A stretch of 64,000 nucleotides of DNA. Source: Prosapia bicincta (lineage: Eukaryota; Arthropoda; Insecta; Hemiptera; Cercopidae). The translations under genes were made by a program, and so were the position numbers. Below are positions 46,543-62,100 of the stretch, in pieces (the first letter of the stretch is position 1; each line of letters starts with the position of its first letter). The notes under the pieces are model-generated. The model searched no databases and was not told the DNA's origin. It saw only the letters and a program-made list of their open reading frames with translations. The stretch is from positions 144,320,692 to 144,384,691 of the forward strand of contig JBAIZL010000001.1 in NCBI GenBank assembly GCA_036971475.1, written 5' to 3'.

Positions 46543-49532
46543 TAATTTATACCGGCTTGATTCTCATCACAACTCACTCACTCAGATGACCTTGAACTCC
46601 AAACCTTGTAATAAAACCTCACATTCTCTTGAGTAATGACAATTTAGCAAAGTTCCTAATAGAAACCTACTTGGGGAGATTAGAATACAATCCAAGTACG
46701 TATTTCATGATGGGTAATAGTTTACGGCACATTTCTAACCCCATCTAAAACGCCCTATAGGATATACTTCAATTAAAAAGTACGTTTCTAATCGATCATT
46801 CGCTTCCATACATTGAAATGTACGAATTAATAACACACAATGGACGGATCTTGACGACTAAATCCGTTTAGAAAATGCTACTATTTTTCTGCCCTTGAAT
46901 TCATTCAATTAAATTAGGATTTGTCGAGATAGATGTGACCAATAATTATTATATATGTCTGTATCCAAGCAATTACGTAGAGCTGCCCCTTACATTAGGT
47001 GAAAACATATCCTGCAGACATTCTTCATGTGTGTTCAGGTTAGTTTGCACACCAGCGGTATTAAAACGTAAATTATATTTCTTTACTTACTATATATTAT
47101 TCTGTTAAATGATATTGATGGAAAAACAGTTTAAATATATTAATTTATTAAACTATATAATAAATTTAGTATATAATTATTAAGGTATACAATTTATTTA
47201 CTAGGGGATTTGTTTACCTAGTAATATATGTCGTATTAGATATATCATATATAGTATGCAATAGCTATAATATTTTTTTTAGACCTTAAAGACATGTTTA
47301 GAAATCATGAATGCCTTTTCGGTAAAAGTTGAATAACTTGGAGGTGTAATTAATTGAAGGTACTCGAATAAATAAATAGATTGAAAACGATACTTTAAAG
47401 AGTTTTTCCTATTTAAATAATTCTAATTTCAATAAAATTGGCACAAGCCAAATTGAAACATGTAACGACTATTCTTGACATTCCGCAGTAACAACTCAGC
47501 AACAGGACGGGGCAAGCTAGTTTATTTGTAGGAGATTGATTAACATTAGCTTTTACGCGGTGTACACTAGAGAAAACATAAAAGTTTCATAGATTTATTC
47601 AACTTTCTCAAAATGTTTGCAATTAACATTGCAATATCAGTTTAATCCAAGCAAATAACGTCATCTTGCAAAACTGCTCCTAATATTACGTGAAATGTAA
47701 ATTAAACAGGGAAACTATAAATAATAACATTTAACAGGCATTTATATTTAGCGGTAAAAAATATGCTACGGTCAAAGTTACATTAACGAGCTCATGCAGG
47801 ATTAATAAATGTTAAACATATTTACTCACATTGGGAATTTCAAATTTTCTGATCTTACAAAAGTGTATAATGAATTGACCGTTTATTATGAAATTTTATT
47901 TCTGATTGAAAACGCATTCACTGCTTATTACAGTGAACCCCATATCGTTTATAAAAATTGAATTTGACGATAACAGCCTTTTAATGACATATAGAATATT
48001 CTTCCCAACTTCTAATTTGTTCGAGTCCATTTGTTATTCCTGCCGTAGTAGTGTAGTAAGTCACGTATTTAAAAAATCTATTTTCTCTAAGATTTTCATT
48101 CTCATAATTATTTTTAATAATATGAGCATACAATTAGTTCAAATATGCTGGGTCATAATATCTATGGCTATTATATTATTGTTTGTAACTTTACTTTAAC
48201 CCAAACATTAGTATATCTAGTTATTAGTATATTTGTAGACTACCTATAGTAGATTACCTATCTATAGTAATCTATTTGAGCCACATCTGGAGAATTCCTA
48301 ACGCCATAGTGTTTATATGGAAAGTTGATGTAGTATACCATCAGATAAAAACATAAATACACCTTAGGTGTTATTTTCTCCTAACGATACTACATACCTA
48401 ATTTAGTCTCTACAAAACTAAAATACTTTCTTCTATTCCCATTAAATAAATTCAAGAAAATAGTCTTACCCACTGTACATTTCTTCTGAACATCTTAAGC
48501 ACTACCTTCTCATTGAGCTTGCTTTAATGTAGGTGTAGGTACAATACACATTTTATAAACCGTAGTACATTCTATAAACTGGGCTAGATTGATGGGTTTT
48601 ACGATAAACATTTTTAAAACTTTCAAAATCTATCTTCTTTACATGTAGATTAAGCTATTTCAATTATCTTATTATGTAAGGTATAGAATAATCCTTATGC
48701 ATTTTCTTGCGAATGTATTGATTTCGAGTTAAAGTGATATTTATGTTTCCTTCTACCACGTTTATATGAAAGGAAACATGGTTATATGAAAAAAAAACAT
48801 AATCAAATCCATTGTATTTTTACAAAACATTTACTTATGTTACAAACATTGATAATAGTATATTTTATTATACAAATAGTTTACCTAAATTTATTTTTAT
48901 GTCTGTTAATAACTACTCAAAATTGTGTGGGTTAATGAGAGGTCGCAGGTCATTCATGTTTTCACAAATACTCTACGTTTCGATTTTCTATCCGATAATA
49001 CTTTTTAAGAGCTAAACATGTATTAATCCAATATTAAAACTTAGCTTACACTTTATAAATTTCTTAACAATACTTTTAACATAACTAAAATCAAACACCT
49101 CACTACTTTTAATAGATATTCTTATTTAAAATCAAATATGCAATCCAACATTGCACTTTTGTAAATGAGAATATGTATTAGGAGTAGTGATATGTTTGAT
49201 TATATTATAATAAAAGAATTGTTATGAACTTTATAAATTCTAAGTTATGGTTCAACATAAATTTATAAGGTTAGGTTATTAGGTATTTAAAATTATATTC
49301 GGATAGAAAATCGAAACCTAAAGTATTTGTAACAGCATGAATCCTGTGATCCTATGTGATCCTTCATTAACCTGAATAACATAAAATGACATATTAAACC
49401 CTACTAAATTATATAGAGTAAAATATGTTATTCAACATTATTTTATTACAGACCATCGTCCTGTGTACGACATCTCAACTATTGCAATTTATAGAGTTAT
49501 AAAATTATTTTAAGCTCTATGGCCAGGTGAAC

Positions 49533-49641
49533 TATATATATATATATATATCGCAATAAGTATTCTTGTGTATTAATAAAGAACATAGTCAAAATACAAA
49601 TACAAGAATTATAATTGAATGTTCTTTGTATATATATATAT
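49533..49641. mobile_element. Truncated miniature PLE I relative
   Basis: A TA tract (49533-49551) is followed by TCGCAATAAGTATTCTTGTG and AAAGAACATAGTCAAAATAC, the PLE I left terminus. It continues to TTGAAT and then GTTCTTTG and a second TA tract (49628-49641). Only one arm plus the far junction remains. Confidence 0.75.
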
Positions 49642-52334
49642 GCTCCTTTTATATAATAATAATACAGTTATGCATTTAGTATAGCAATAGTGAGAGTGGA
49701 GCAATGATAGTTTTTCTATACATTGAGAACTTTTAGATTAGGATTGATATCTGTGTAACTGTAGCCTGTTTCTATTAGGTAGTTAGCATTGAAGTATTCA
49801 GCTACATATATAAATAAATATGTGTGTTTTTTATTATTTCCTAAAAGGTGAAGTTTGCTGAAAGCCTTTGTATACAATGACCTTTTACCCAGAAAAAACT
49901 GCTCACGAAAACCCGTTTCAGTCACATCGGTCTTTTTTCCCGACGATATTCGTTATTTTACTAACTTTTATTTTCCATACCGATAGACCAAAATTTCACA
50001 TTTTTACTTCATAAAATAACGTTTTGAGGATCAAAAAAACTCAACAGAATTATTAAAATATTTACAATTCTCAATATAAGCATATTAATATATAAAATAA
50101 ACAGATATAAAATCGAGAAGGTTAATATAAATCCAGTCCTACACAGTGCTTGACAACATTTTATAATACCAAAGTTTAAAACTGATGCCTCCATATTAAA
50201 CAATGCTCCATAGTCATAAATGATGAAGAAGTTATAATGATTAACTATTTATTTTGTATTCATATTTTAATCTATGATTGGTAAGTCATTTGGTAGTTCA
50301 TGTGTAACAAATTTTCTAAAATAAAAGCTTATAAGTTATAAACCTCAGTATTTCAATTTATTTGTAAACTATTCAATTTTTTGTTAGCACATATATTCGT
50401 ACATGTATTATTTCCATTACCAATAACACATGCTTCAGGCAAGCAAGAGACTATCCCCTATTGTGAGAAACAGATGAGGTACTTTATGAAATATAACCTT
50501 TTCTATGATGCTAGTGCTTTATTTTTCCTCTGTAAATGGAAAATTTTTTTCCAATTAAGGGTATAGAAGAAATTCAGCATTTTTATATTCATTGTAAAAT
50601 ACTTAGTTTTATTTAAACATTCATTTTCATTCATCTAACATTCATTTTAAAACAATCTTGTCTAGGAGGAGAATTGATTGGTGGCTATGATTAAATATGT
50701 GAAATATATGACCCTTGACTCTCATTAGATATCCTTGTACGGATGATTGGATTGGATTGGGTGAAACTCAAAGTTACGAATTTACTGCTTGGTTACTGGA
50801 AATAATACAAATTTTTAGTTTTGATTGTACAAGGATTATTCTAAAGCAGACCAACGAGGTGAAGAGACTTCTCCTTGTATATGGGGAGGCCAAAGAATAT
50901 TTCAAACTTTACACAATATTTTCCGATTTTCCTTTTGTAATTATTTTATAGTTAATAACGTATTAATGAACTACTATTTAAAAGTAATGCTTTAATTTCT
51001 TTTACTCAAGTTGGAATTATATTTATATAGGTTTCATAATAGGCGTCAGCGCAATATTTCCTTGATAGAGAGTTAGTTGACTTCACGACAATTGCTCAGA
51101 TGATTTGAATTTCATAAAATCCTTTCATCCTCTATAAGAATAATTTATACTTATATCTGTACCTAGTATATACGCCCAATATTTCCATTTGATTTTCCAC
51201 ATTGAATTATCGTTTTCAACTACGCATAAAATTATAGATATTTGAATTGAGTTTTTAACCGGATATTACTGTAAGTTTTCTAAAATAATGAACACGTATT
51301 GTACTTATTCCACAACATTAGTGCACAGGTTGGTACATTACCTTTAAAAATCAGTATATTTGATTCTACATATAAAAGATTCTATTTCAATATCACTAAA
51401 ACTTAGCACAACATATTGATGTAGTTTTCTTGAATATCTACTCGGGAATTCATACATGAAAACCCATATGTATATTTGTGAGTACGTGTGGGTGTATCTG
51501 TGTGTATATAATAAGCATATGCACTTGCGCACCCAAATGCTAAACTTGTATATAAAGTCACAAATAATTCCTGTATAATAAATGTATTTAATAAAAAAAT
51601 TTAATATTTAATTGGTCTACTCTCATGCCATTAACCGTAATATATTTCAGTCATTAGACAGAATGAAACACCCTTAGGCCAATTAAAATAAATATTTGCT
51701 TACTAACTGAAGTAGACCAATATTTTCCTCACTGATTGGATCTGAATTCCTGATATACCTTGCGATTATTTACAGTTTTTTCACAATCAGTCTTAGTATT
51801 TCTCATGGTAGAGGTTTCATTTCTAACATGGTAGGACCTAACCTTCAATTATTCATTGAAACAAGTATCAAGTTAAAGGAGAGTGTAGCATGACATAACA
51901 TAATCATAAATGCCCTAATGTCCTAATAAATAACAAATCTCAAAGTTCAGTCTTGTATATGCTTTACTGACATAAGTAGTGCACTTCAAATCGATCATAG
52001 AGGAAAAAATAGTATCTACAGAATGTGATTATTTTTACAAAAACACTCCCCAGAGCCGCTTGCGGTAACTTCATTCCCTCCAAATGTTATTCGAAGGTGC
52101 TAAAAAACTGGAATGCTTCTATACACATAACTAAACTAACTGTTTTCAATTTTATATATGGAGAGCTGGGAGTGTACTCCTCACACTCAGGTGTCTTTAC
52201 AAATTTTTTCTAACCCATAGAGTGCAAAAGAAGATATGCTATTTCAAAGATATATTGTTTTATGTATTGGTTTTACCTATTAATGAAAATTAGTTCACTA
52301 ATTATTCCTAAATATTCTCACATAGTTCTGTAGA
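49642..52334. other. AT-rich non-coding stretch
   Basis: No gene or element recognised. Confidence 0.55.
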
Positions 52335-52550
52335 TGTTGTTGTTGTTGTCGTGTGATAACTGCCGATAGTGCAAGTGTGTTATTCTCTCGAGGGAGCCTG
52401 TAACCCCTAGAGAGCACGTCCCCAGGTGGCGGATAGGGGAATGCCTTCAATGGTTTACCATTGGGTGGTAGGTGTGAAATAAAATAGCTCCCGCTGACCA
52501 ACAGGTAGAAGTCCAACCTCTCGAGGCAATGGCACTCACCATGACTAGTG
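52335..52550 (-). repeat. GC-rich SINE-like repeat
   Basis: About 215 bp of distinctly higher GC (GTCCCCAGGTGGCGGATAGG and similar) in AT-rich surroundings. Read on the minus strand it begins near 52550 and ends in a (CAA)n tail at about 52349-52332, as SINEs and other LINE-mobilised sequences do. I cannot place convincing Pol III A and B boxes, so it may instead be a LINE fragment. The family is not recognised. Confidence 0.4.
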
Positions 52551-52983
52551 CAATATACATATGTGATATTATAGTTCTGTAGATAATCATAAGAAATAAA
52601 AACAAAAAATACTTCAAATCTATCATCTTAGTTTATTCATTCAAGTTAATACTTTACATAAATTTCAACTTGCAATGTCAAAATTAAACTTGTTTTTTAA
52701 GTAATATAATTACTGAATGAAAGGCGATAGTAATTATGTAAAAGATTATACTTCATACAAAGTAACATATTTTAGTTAGTAACATTTTCCATTCAGGGCG
52801 AAAACTGCAAATTTTCGAATAAATAAAATCCGTGAGCAATGATAATTAATTAGGGTAAAGAGATTTTCTGTTGAACATATTAACAAGAGGGTTATAGAAT
52901 GAGTCCCGAAGTAATGTATCTAACATTTATTCTAATTTATTTCATTAGATTAGATATTCTATACTAGTAGACACAGACACTAA
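52551..52983. other. AT-rich non-coding stretch
   Basis: Nothing recognised. Confidence 0.55.
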
Positions 52984-53153
52984 TACACACACACACACGC
53001 GCGCGCGCGCGCAAACACACACACACACTCACACACACACACACACACACTCACACACACGAAAACACGCACACCCACACACACACACACACATACACAC
53101 ACACACTCTCTCTCTCACACACACACACGCGCGCGCGCGGAAACACACACACA
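52984..53153. repeat. Interrupted (CA)n tract with two (CG)n runs
   Basis: About 170 bp of alternating CA with short CT and CG insertions. Alternating CG runs occur at about 52998-53012 and 53128-53139. Alternating purine-pyrimidine sequence of this kind favours Z-DNA. Confidence 0.9.
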
Positions 53154-56100
53154 AATTGGGTTTAGGTCATAGGACAGAAGTTTTTTTTTGTAGTGATGTT
53201 TTTTTCAAAATTTTCTGCATGTCTATATGTAAAATCGTTGACTTAGCTAAACAGAGTTCTAAGTAACTCTTAATGACATTTTATAAAGGATAAAGTATGG
53301 TATCACGTACCAGTGATACGACATGATTATTTAAATAATTGTTCAAATTTCTTTGCTTGAAAATGATTTAAATGGGAGTCATGAATTTAAAAGACAGGAA
53401 CATTCTTTCTTAAACAAATAATAATATCAAGGAAATTGTTTACTCCCTGCGACCTCCTTAAAAGTGGATATGCTGCAAAACTTTTGACGAGACATTATGA
53501 CAATGTAAACTTCATAGTCTACAAATGAAATGGCTGAAATAAGGTTGAAATAGGAACAGAGAGTGTGGGAAAAACAGCGATACAGATAATGTCAAAATAC
53601 TGTTTATTTTGAAAGACAGGAATTTAAGTAACGTTTCTGTAAATACACATATCGATCAGGTTAGGTGATGTGAAGTATTTTCAGGCTGATCCACATGCTG
53701 ATGCACAGTGACCTCTTTAGGTGTGAAAGTCATTTGATGCAGAAATATTGATATTTATATTAGTCTCCAATGTGATAGAAGTACATATTGGTCATTTGTT
53801 TCTAACAAATTTATCCTAATTTGCCTACAAATATTAAACCTATAAAGTGCATTATTCATGAAAATAATTCTTCCATTTATTTGCAGCAATTACTCGTTTG
53901 CTATACTGCGTAACAATGCCTTTGTATTTATATCCCGACATCACCATCACCAAATTAGTTTACTGTTGAACATAAAAGCCAGTTCATTTTTCTCTAACAA
54001 TGTCGATAGTCTACAATTCCATTGATTGCTTATCATTTCACAGTAAATGTTTCACGCATTTAGAATCTGTTTCGACGTTAATTACAAGCGGATATTTAAG
54101 TGATGAATTTTTAATTACCTAGAAACATTACCTAAACGCAATTGGCAGTTTTTTTTCTATGGTTACGGTCTACGTATAACAGTTTATTGTTATCATTATA
54201 AATATTTGAGACCTGTATTAGAAAGGAAACATTTGTTTATTGTTCTTATTTCTATATTTATTAATAGGGGGTTTCATTATTTCCTTACAAAAAATTAAAT
54301 TGCAAATTTACAAATATTGTAAAAAATTAACATAACATAGTTTGTCTTGTGAAAAACATTTGGCAACAATATATAGCCAATAGCAAACTTACATTTTGGG
54401 AGCTATAAACAATGATTCAAAACAAATAGCTGTGAACACGCTTGGCCAATAATGACATGGTATATAACCTTTATTGTTCTTTTAAGCTCTATTTAACATG
54501 AATGATTAGCTGAATTTGATAACCATAATCGTCTTCTAAATACAAAAATATTTTATTGTCAAAGAAATTCTTCTTTTTCATCATATTTAGTGAAAGAAGG
54601 TTTTAAAAAGAAGTGATGCTAGGCTAAAATTCAAATCGATATAAAGACCTATTCAGGTAATGGTATACCGACTATTGTTTCTTGTCAATTTTATATGAAC
54701 TCATTTTTAACATCACTCAAGATATAAGTTGCTGTCAATGTTATATGGAGAATATTTATTTAAGTTTACTCAAAGGTATTATGTCTCTTTACATGTAAAC
54801 CATTCTCAATTCATAACTAACTAATACGGGTAGGTTTTATTTACTACTTTTCAGTTATGTTATGATAATTTATATTTAGCTGCACTAAATTTTCAAACCA
54901 GTTTTGAATACAAAATAGTATTTAGTAGTATTGACTAATATAGATAACCTTAGTAATTACATTGAATTCATTATACTGGCTTGGAAAAAGTAGGGAAAAT
55001 GGTTTGGACTTTACATGTTTTCCTATACAAACTCTGTATTCAAATGTTTCGGAAAAAACTAAACGACACTAATTTGGGTTATAAATTTAAAAAAATTGTC
55101 TATCAGTGAAAAAGGTTAATTTTTAAATATGATATAAAAATATATGATCAGATTATTAATTGAAGTAATAAACTTTAAATTAAATATTGACCCATAACAT
55201 CAATTAGTAGCGTATCACAATCAGAATAATTAAAATTGTTTCAAGCGTTTAAATGTAACATACTACAACGTGGAAAAACGTTTGTAGCACTCATTTATGT
55301 CGGTTATTGAATAAATCTAACAACGGCGGGCAAGTGAATTAATAGAAGTGGTATCGGGAATAATACAAATTATAATATTTTCAATAATATATATTATAAT
55401 ATACCACTGCTTTTGTTATTATAAAAACTTCAATGAATGTCACAAATTAAAATATATTCTATAAAATATTAGGTTAACATAGTAACAAATGTCCTAATTT
55501 CATACATTCAATAATGATTCAACTGGTTTATTAATAATAATAATTTTATTTGGAAGTGTCAATTGTCTTTTCAGGGAATAAATTTAGTAAAGGATTATTC
55601 AATATCCTTGACTTACAAATAACAATCACTGACATAGACCTATAGAATTAAACTTTATACATCATAACGTTTACTAGGTATATATTAGAGTCAACATTTT
55701 ATCTGCAATATAAAACTTTATAAAATTGTTTATGTGCAATATAATATAAATTAAAGATCTCCTAGCTAGACTAAACTCAGTGTCTAGAAATATTAAGCGT
55801 CAAAACTAAGCAACAGAAATATATATAAACTCATAAACAATATAAAAATGATTTTGCACTCGAAGCCTCGCATACTTACCTCTAGTAGATATTTTTTTAT
55901 TATAAACTTATTATTACAAACAAAATAGGACTTTTTCTATTCAGACGAATTTTCTATTACGTTCTTAAAATTTAAATATTAGTCATTTCACTGTCATTTT
56001 AAAGTAATTGATTTTTGTCTTCTTCTGTCAGTTGTTTTCAATCCAACTATTTATATATTGGCCTTTATAACCTTTGTAGTTATAAATTCGTTCATGTTGT

Positions 56101-59100
56101 AACATTATTAAGTTTTATTTTGAGCTCTAATCTCTGAGGAATTAAAGGTGATATTAAATATTGCGATTTATTGCTACACAGTGGCATGATGACCTGCAAA
56201 GTCTTATTTAATTGAGATGTAAGAGTTATGTGTGTTCGTTACATAATTCAAAGCATAAATCTTCAATTGCAACAAATGAAACGTTACTTTATTAACAAAA
56301 ATTATTAAATTAAAAAAAAAAACATATTTGAGAAACATTGCGTTTTGTTACAGATATCATGAATGTTTAACAAATTACTTATTTACTGGGAGCTTCACAA
56401 TTTACAAATCTATGGCTGAGAATGTCTCTTTTTTTGAGTTTGCTTTGCTAATTCTTTTCATATTTAATTTTTATTATTTAGGTTTATTAAAATTCACCAC
56501 ATGATGCCTAAAATTAAATTTTAATGATGCATTGAAAGTTTAAAGTTTTAATTTTGAACATTACTGTTTAAATAAATAAAATTTGCAACTTGTTCACTAA
56601 AAGTCTTAATTTTTACAACTTAGCTGATTTTACAATTGGTGAAGTCATGCATCGCTCGTTAGAAGAATTCATTAGAAAATCAGCTCGCTCATGATTGTGA
56701 ATTTGGTTCCGGCATTATTCAGTAACTCCGCGTTCCATCTACTAAGACAAAGGAATATTAGAAACTGTTACATATTTTAAAAAATCAAACTTTTCCTCGC
56801 TCTGCTATCTTAATGCACGTGCAGATGGCTCCATGGTTTGGACAAGACAGAGCTTTTGCACAAAAATAATACACGTAGCATTTCTTCAACAAATAAAACT
56901 TTAAAATAACTATACACTTTTAAAATAAAAACATTTCCTTGCTCCTCTGTCTTAGAGACATGTGTCCCTGGCTACATCTTGTTATCGAGAAAGCGTTAAT
57001 CATGGCCAGCCCGCTTCCAACCTAATTAGCGCCCACCGATCTGCGGATATTATTAGTTTCAAATTTACTCCCTATCATCCACAGATTTACTTTTACAAAA
57101 CTCACTATTTTTTTACTTACTTATTTATTATTACATTATGTGCTTTATTCGCGTTTGTTTTCTGAATCTTATTTTTTATATGTAACACCATCTATAATGT
57201 GTTACAATGTCTTCGGCTCTGCAGTGCTTCCAATTTTCAAACTTTGTTGGCTATGTGTTGTAACGGAAACAGTTTTGGTTTTTCGGGAATATTTTTGGAT
57301 TGGGAATAAATACAGAAATATAGTTTATAAGTCACATGTCGATAATTTGTTTACGAGAGAAACTAATTCTTTTCGACACTTATTTAAAAAGTTATATTTT
57401 TTTAGGGGTGCCGAATAAAACACAAGAACACTATATTTTACCATTATGTTTAAAATACATTTTAAACCAGTATGTTATTAATTTTACTTCTAATGAAATA
57501 TCTATCCCTACTGAGTTTATGTTATCATGATTTTCCTTCTCTTTTATAAATCAATGACCCAACATAATCTGCATAAATTTAATAAAATGTGTGCCTTTCG
57601 AGAATTCATATTTTTTAAATTTTGAAATTATTTCACTTGAACTTCCAGCAAAAAGAAATTGACAAAACAATGTTTCAAGAAACGGTGACAATGAAGAAGT
57701 TATTAAATTGTGTACAACATTTTTATTACAAAACTAGAAGATGAAAACCTTTATTGCATTGATTAATAAATTTTTTTCATGTAAACATTGTAAAAAAGTG
57801 GCTTAAAAACCGAGTTATTTTTAATCAATGTGGAAGTTTTCCATCAGTAAATACAGAGTGAGAGTTTCAGAAAAGATCACTAGTGTGTTCTATAAATTTA
57901 AATTCAAATTCCTAATAAAAAATTAAAAGTTCATTGGGATTGTATTAAAGAACTACAACAAATTTTTTTTTTCAATATCTGAGTCAAGAAAAACTGTAGA
58001 CAGAATCATATAAGCAAATGCATCTTATATCATTGAGTTGAGAATTTTATATCAAAATTAATAACTTTCTAAACTTTATCTTACAGTTTTATGTATTTCT
58101 TTGTATATAATTTTAGATGATTGTTTAGTTAAGTGTCGTTATTTCTTTATTATTTTAAAGTAATATATCTACGATTATTTACAGCAAACTCTTTATTATT
58201 TACTATTTTAAAGTTGTGTTACAACTTTAGGATATTTAAAACAAAACAATAGTTCTACTTTGTGGTTTCTTAACGAGAGTTGAGTTTATTTTTTATCCCC
58301 AACGGAATGTGTACAGGTTCCACTTATTATAAAGGTTTTTTTTCAGAAACATATTTCGAAATAACAATATTGTGATAATATTTTCTTTTCATTATATAAA
58401 ACGAACTTCGAAATTGAACTCGCCGTAGAATGGTCTTACGTGAAACAAAATACATACATAAAAGTAGTTGAATAGAGAAAGAGAGAAAATTAATGACTAG
58501 GTTTCTATTGGTCATCCATTTTCCCATTCCACGTTCCTCCCTCTCAATGTCTCTCCTAATCCGGTTTAAATTACAATCCGATTGTTTTCTAATTCTGAGA
58601 CAGTTTCTAATATATAACAATGCACTTAGCAGCGCATCTATTAAAACTTTTAAAAGCTTTAAGATATTTTTATCTTCATAATCATAGAATATATACGTTG
58701 TTGAAATTTGTTTACTCTCAACCATTTCTAATCTTTACTTTCAAAATTTAAGTTACAGAATAATTTAAATATGAGGTAATTTTTGGTTTGATTTAAGAAT
58801 GACTTTCTGATTTTATTGTGTTTTTAAGGGCAACACACTGATAAATAATGTTAGTGTATTATGGTGTTTCATCTTTGTGAAATATATATTATTCCTCTTA
58901 AATCTCATATTGCCTATAGACAGAGATATTTGACTGTGACACTGTGCAGTACCCAGACAATGCAGAGAGTGAATACCTTAAAAGATGATATATTATTCTC
59001 TTTGTAATCAGGAATGTCCATATTACTCCCCTAATCCTTCCACCACTTGAAAGGTCAAATAAAATGCTTTGAACTAAAACCGTTAAAGATAATACTGATT

Positions 59101-62100
59101 TCCCTCATATTTTCTCTATGTTGAATTCGCAGATATATCATGGGTCCTTGATAAAAGTTATTTCTCCTAAGACAATGTTAGAATTATTGTTTCCTGTTAT
59201 AGATAAGATAGACTGAAAATATAACGGTCTGATAAGGGTATTACGAATTCCTTTTCCGTCAGAAAACGATGAATTTTGGGACAAATATAGGTTAAAAAAA
59301 AGGATTTCTTCAGTCTTCCTTCCTTATCTGGTTATGTATGTATTTTACAGTGTAATTTAACTAATATTACTAAGCATTATTAAAATATTTAAAAGGTCAA
59401 CACATAAGTGGTCAACCAGTTACCGTGACACGAGTGGTCGAGATGAGTGGGTTATTAGTCTAACCACCATTCCGTTTTACACAATAAAATAAATTAATAA
59501 CCATAAACATATGCACTCCATATTATATCTTGTTTCATAAAAAAAGCTTTAGTTGAACTTTCAATCATTTTAGAAGGAGTTACACCTTTTTTAGATTTTG
59601 TGTACTTTTCTCTAAACAAATTATTAAATGAAATTTTATAGAAAACCCACTACAAAATAAGTACTGCATTTGACCTTAAGTTTTTTGTTTTGTTTTGTTA
59701 TTTGTCACGATTTCTTATTTCCTTGTCCACTGGCTCTGGGTAAATTACAAAATCACTACAAGTTGCTATTCTCCTTTGAGACTTTACTAGTGGTTATATA
59801 TGTCCTTTAAAACGCCTGTGCGTCTAAGTGTTCATATCGTTTCAAAGTGGTTTCAATTCGTATTCGAACAGCATGCGTCACATACTCAACAGCTAATGCT
59901 GTTCAGGTTTTCAATGCTGACATTCCAGTAGTTGTTTCTGATTCGACAAAATGTATGTAGAATGCATACTAGATCAAGCTCAATATGACAAATCTATGCC
60001 ATAATGTATTTATGATTTAGAGTGCGTACTTACTCGTCCCTTCTAATGGAAAAGTAAGATCTATGGATGATATAAGTATTGTTGTAGTTAAACTTGCTGT
60101 TATTCATAGCATTGCGACTCTCAACGTGTTATTATCTCCAAATATTATTCATTTTCTCTTGTTATTATTTCCACAAAGTGTTTTCACAGCCTTCAGGGTC
60201 TTTGAACCAAAACACTTTTATGCCTACTTTTGGTGTTAACCACCACATTCGAAACTGTTTGAGTTTACGCCTAGTAATTTCTTTTACGAAACAAAATCAA
60301 TATCACCTAAACCACCAATAAATAAATATTCGAGTAACTAACGAGAAACGTAACGCTCCAGGTCGCTTTAGCTAATAAAATACTCTTAGTTCATCAGACG
60401 TGTTATCAAAAGAGCATAAACAAACTTCAATCGAAGAGAGCTCAAATTGTATTTACGTCTTATTAGATGAAGAAAATGGAAATACTAAGAGCCCTATGGT
60501 TCCCACTTTGTGGGTTAACAATATTCGTGGTGTACGAACGCTAGTAGCATGACTACTGTAGATCTTAGAGGATCAATGAAGTAGGACAAAGTAAAAATAA
60601 AATTTGTTCTCGAACAATTATAGAAAGAAAGTTGTAATAACTATTTAGATGTATATAAAGAATGTGTTTTTAGCAAAGTAAAAATTTATTCCTAGCGTCA
60701 GTATGATTTGTGGATAAACAAGTACTGTGTGTATAAGAATATCGAGATATAAACAAAATATTGTAAATGAAAATATATCATTATAACACGGTAAAGACTC
60801 CGAAGAAGCTCAAATTCATGATAAACATGAAACACTTTTATAATTACCAACGATTCTTTTATTTTAAAATGTGGTTTTTCGTAACTTCTCCCTCCATTCG
60901 TATCTCGATTTTCACTCATTACACAAAGTTAGTGCATTTTGTTTATTCGGCTTTCAGTTACTTGAGGAAACATGTTTTAAGGTGTATCAAACAGTATTAT
61001 AATCCTAAATCGGCATACACTCAATAAACCATTTGATAAACTCTTCAAGTATAACTGATTAAATTAGAATTGCAAATATGTGACGAAAATTATACATACA
61101 CACGCATAATTTTGTATCGTTAACTTTATGAATGAATTTAGTTTAGTAAATCTGTATACGTTACATAAAAGTTTTAAAAATATTATCATACTTCAAAACA
61201 TTAGATTTAAATATATCAGTATAACGTGAGATAAAAGATATTAAGTAAATACAACCTAGTATTATTATTTACTAACATAGTGTATGCCTAAAAGTAAGCT
61301 AAATATATATTGCTAATTGTAAATTTTAAAAATAAATGTAAAGCTAATTATGTAATAAACTTTATATAATAATTACTTATTGAACCTTACAGTTTAAATA
61401 TATATTTGTAAAATTAGGCTTTATGTATTTTTAAAGCCAATTCTCATATCTCCATTGAGATGTTTTCGGAAGGCGCAATTCAGTGGGAGATGTATTTTAT
61501 TTGAAGATTTTATTATTTAAAAGAATTACACTATAATTTAGTCATGATGGTTTATGGTGAATAGGTAGTGTTAGTAAGAGAATATATCTTCAATGTTGTA
61601 TTAGGGTAACATTTTCTGTATCCTTTTGAATATCCTTCAATTACACCATATTTGTCCTCGTAATACCGAATGTCGACTCATATTGCTAATGGAAGATTTT
61701 AATCGCTAGTAAATTTTTCTAGTCGTGTCAAAGCTTTAACGGTGTAAGATATTTCTTTTGAATAAATGCCGTTGTATCAGTAGTAAAATACAATTATGAA
61801 ACTTTGCATCAGTGATGACCTGACATAAGAGTTCAGTAGGTTCTTAGAAGGAGTAAAATTAGGGGGCAAGTAAAAACAAATAAAAGGGGTCATATGCTGT
61901 AGGTGAGTGTATAATAGAATTACCAGGTAGTACAAATATCGTCTGACCCTATTTGATGTCATTTATTCAATGGTATTTTTAGGGAAAGAAAAAATTTGTT
62001 TTTAATATTCAGGATATTCTCACTATTTATCTAATAAAAATTGGAACATTTTTATAGAACAATATTCAAATAGTGACGGAATATGTTTATTTTGATTAAA

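Larger units (their letters stand above)
44969..49532. other. AT-rich non-coding stretch with a few hairpins
   Basis: No gene recognised. Perfect or near-perfect hairpins occur at 45431-45486 and 46488-46542, described separately. Confidence 0.55.

Noticed and set aside
58327..58725. 132-codon minus-strand open frame
   Set aside because: Longest frame outside mobile elements, but no motif, no homologous feel and no nearby signals; possible by chance in 64 kb.
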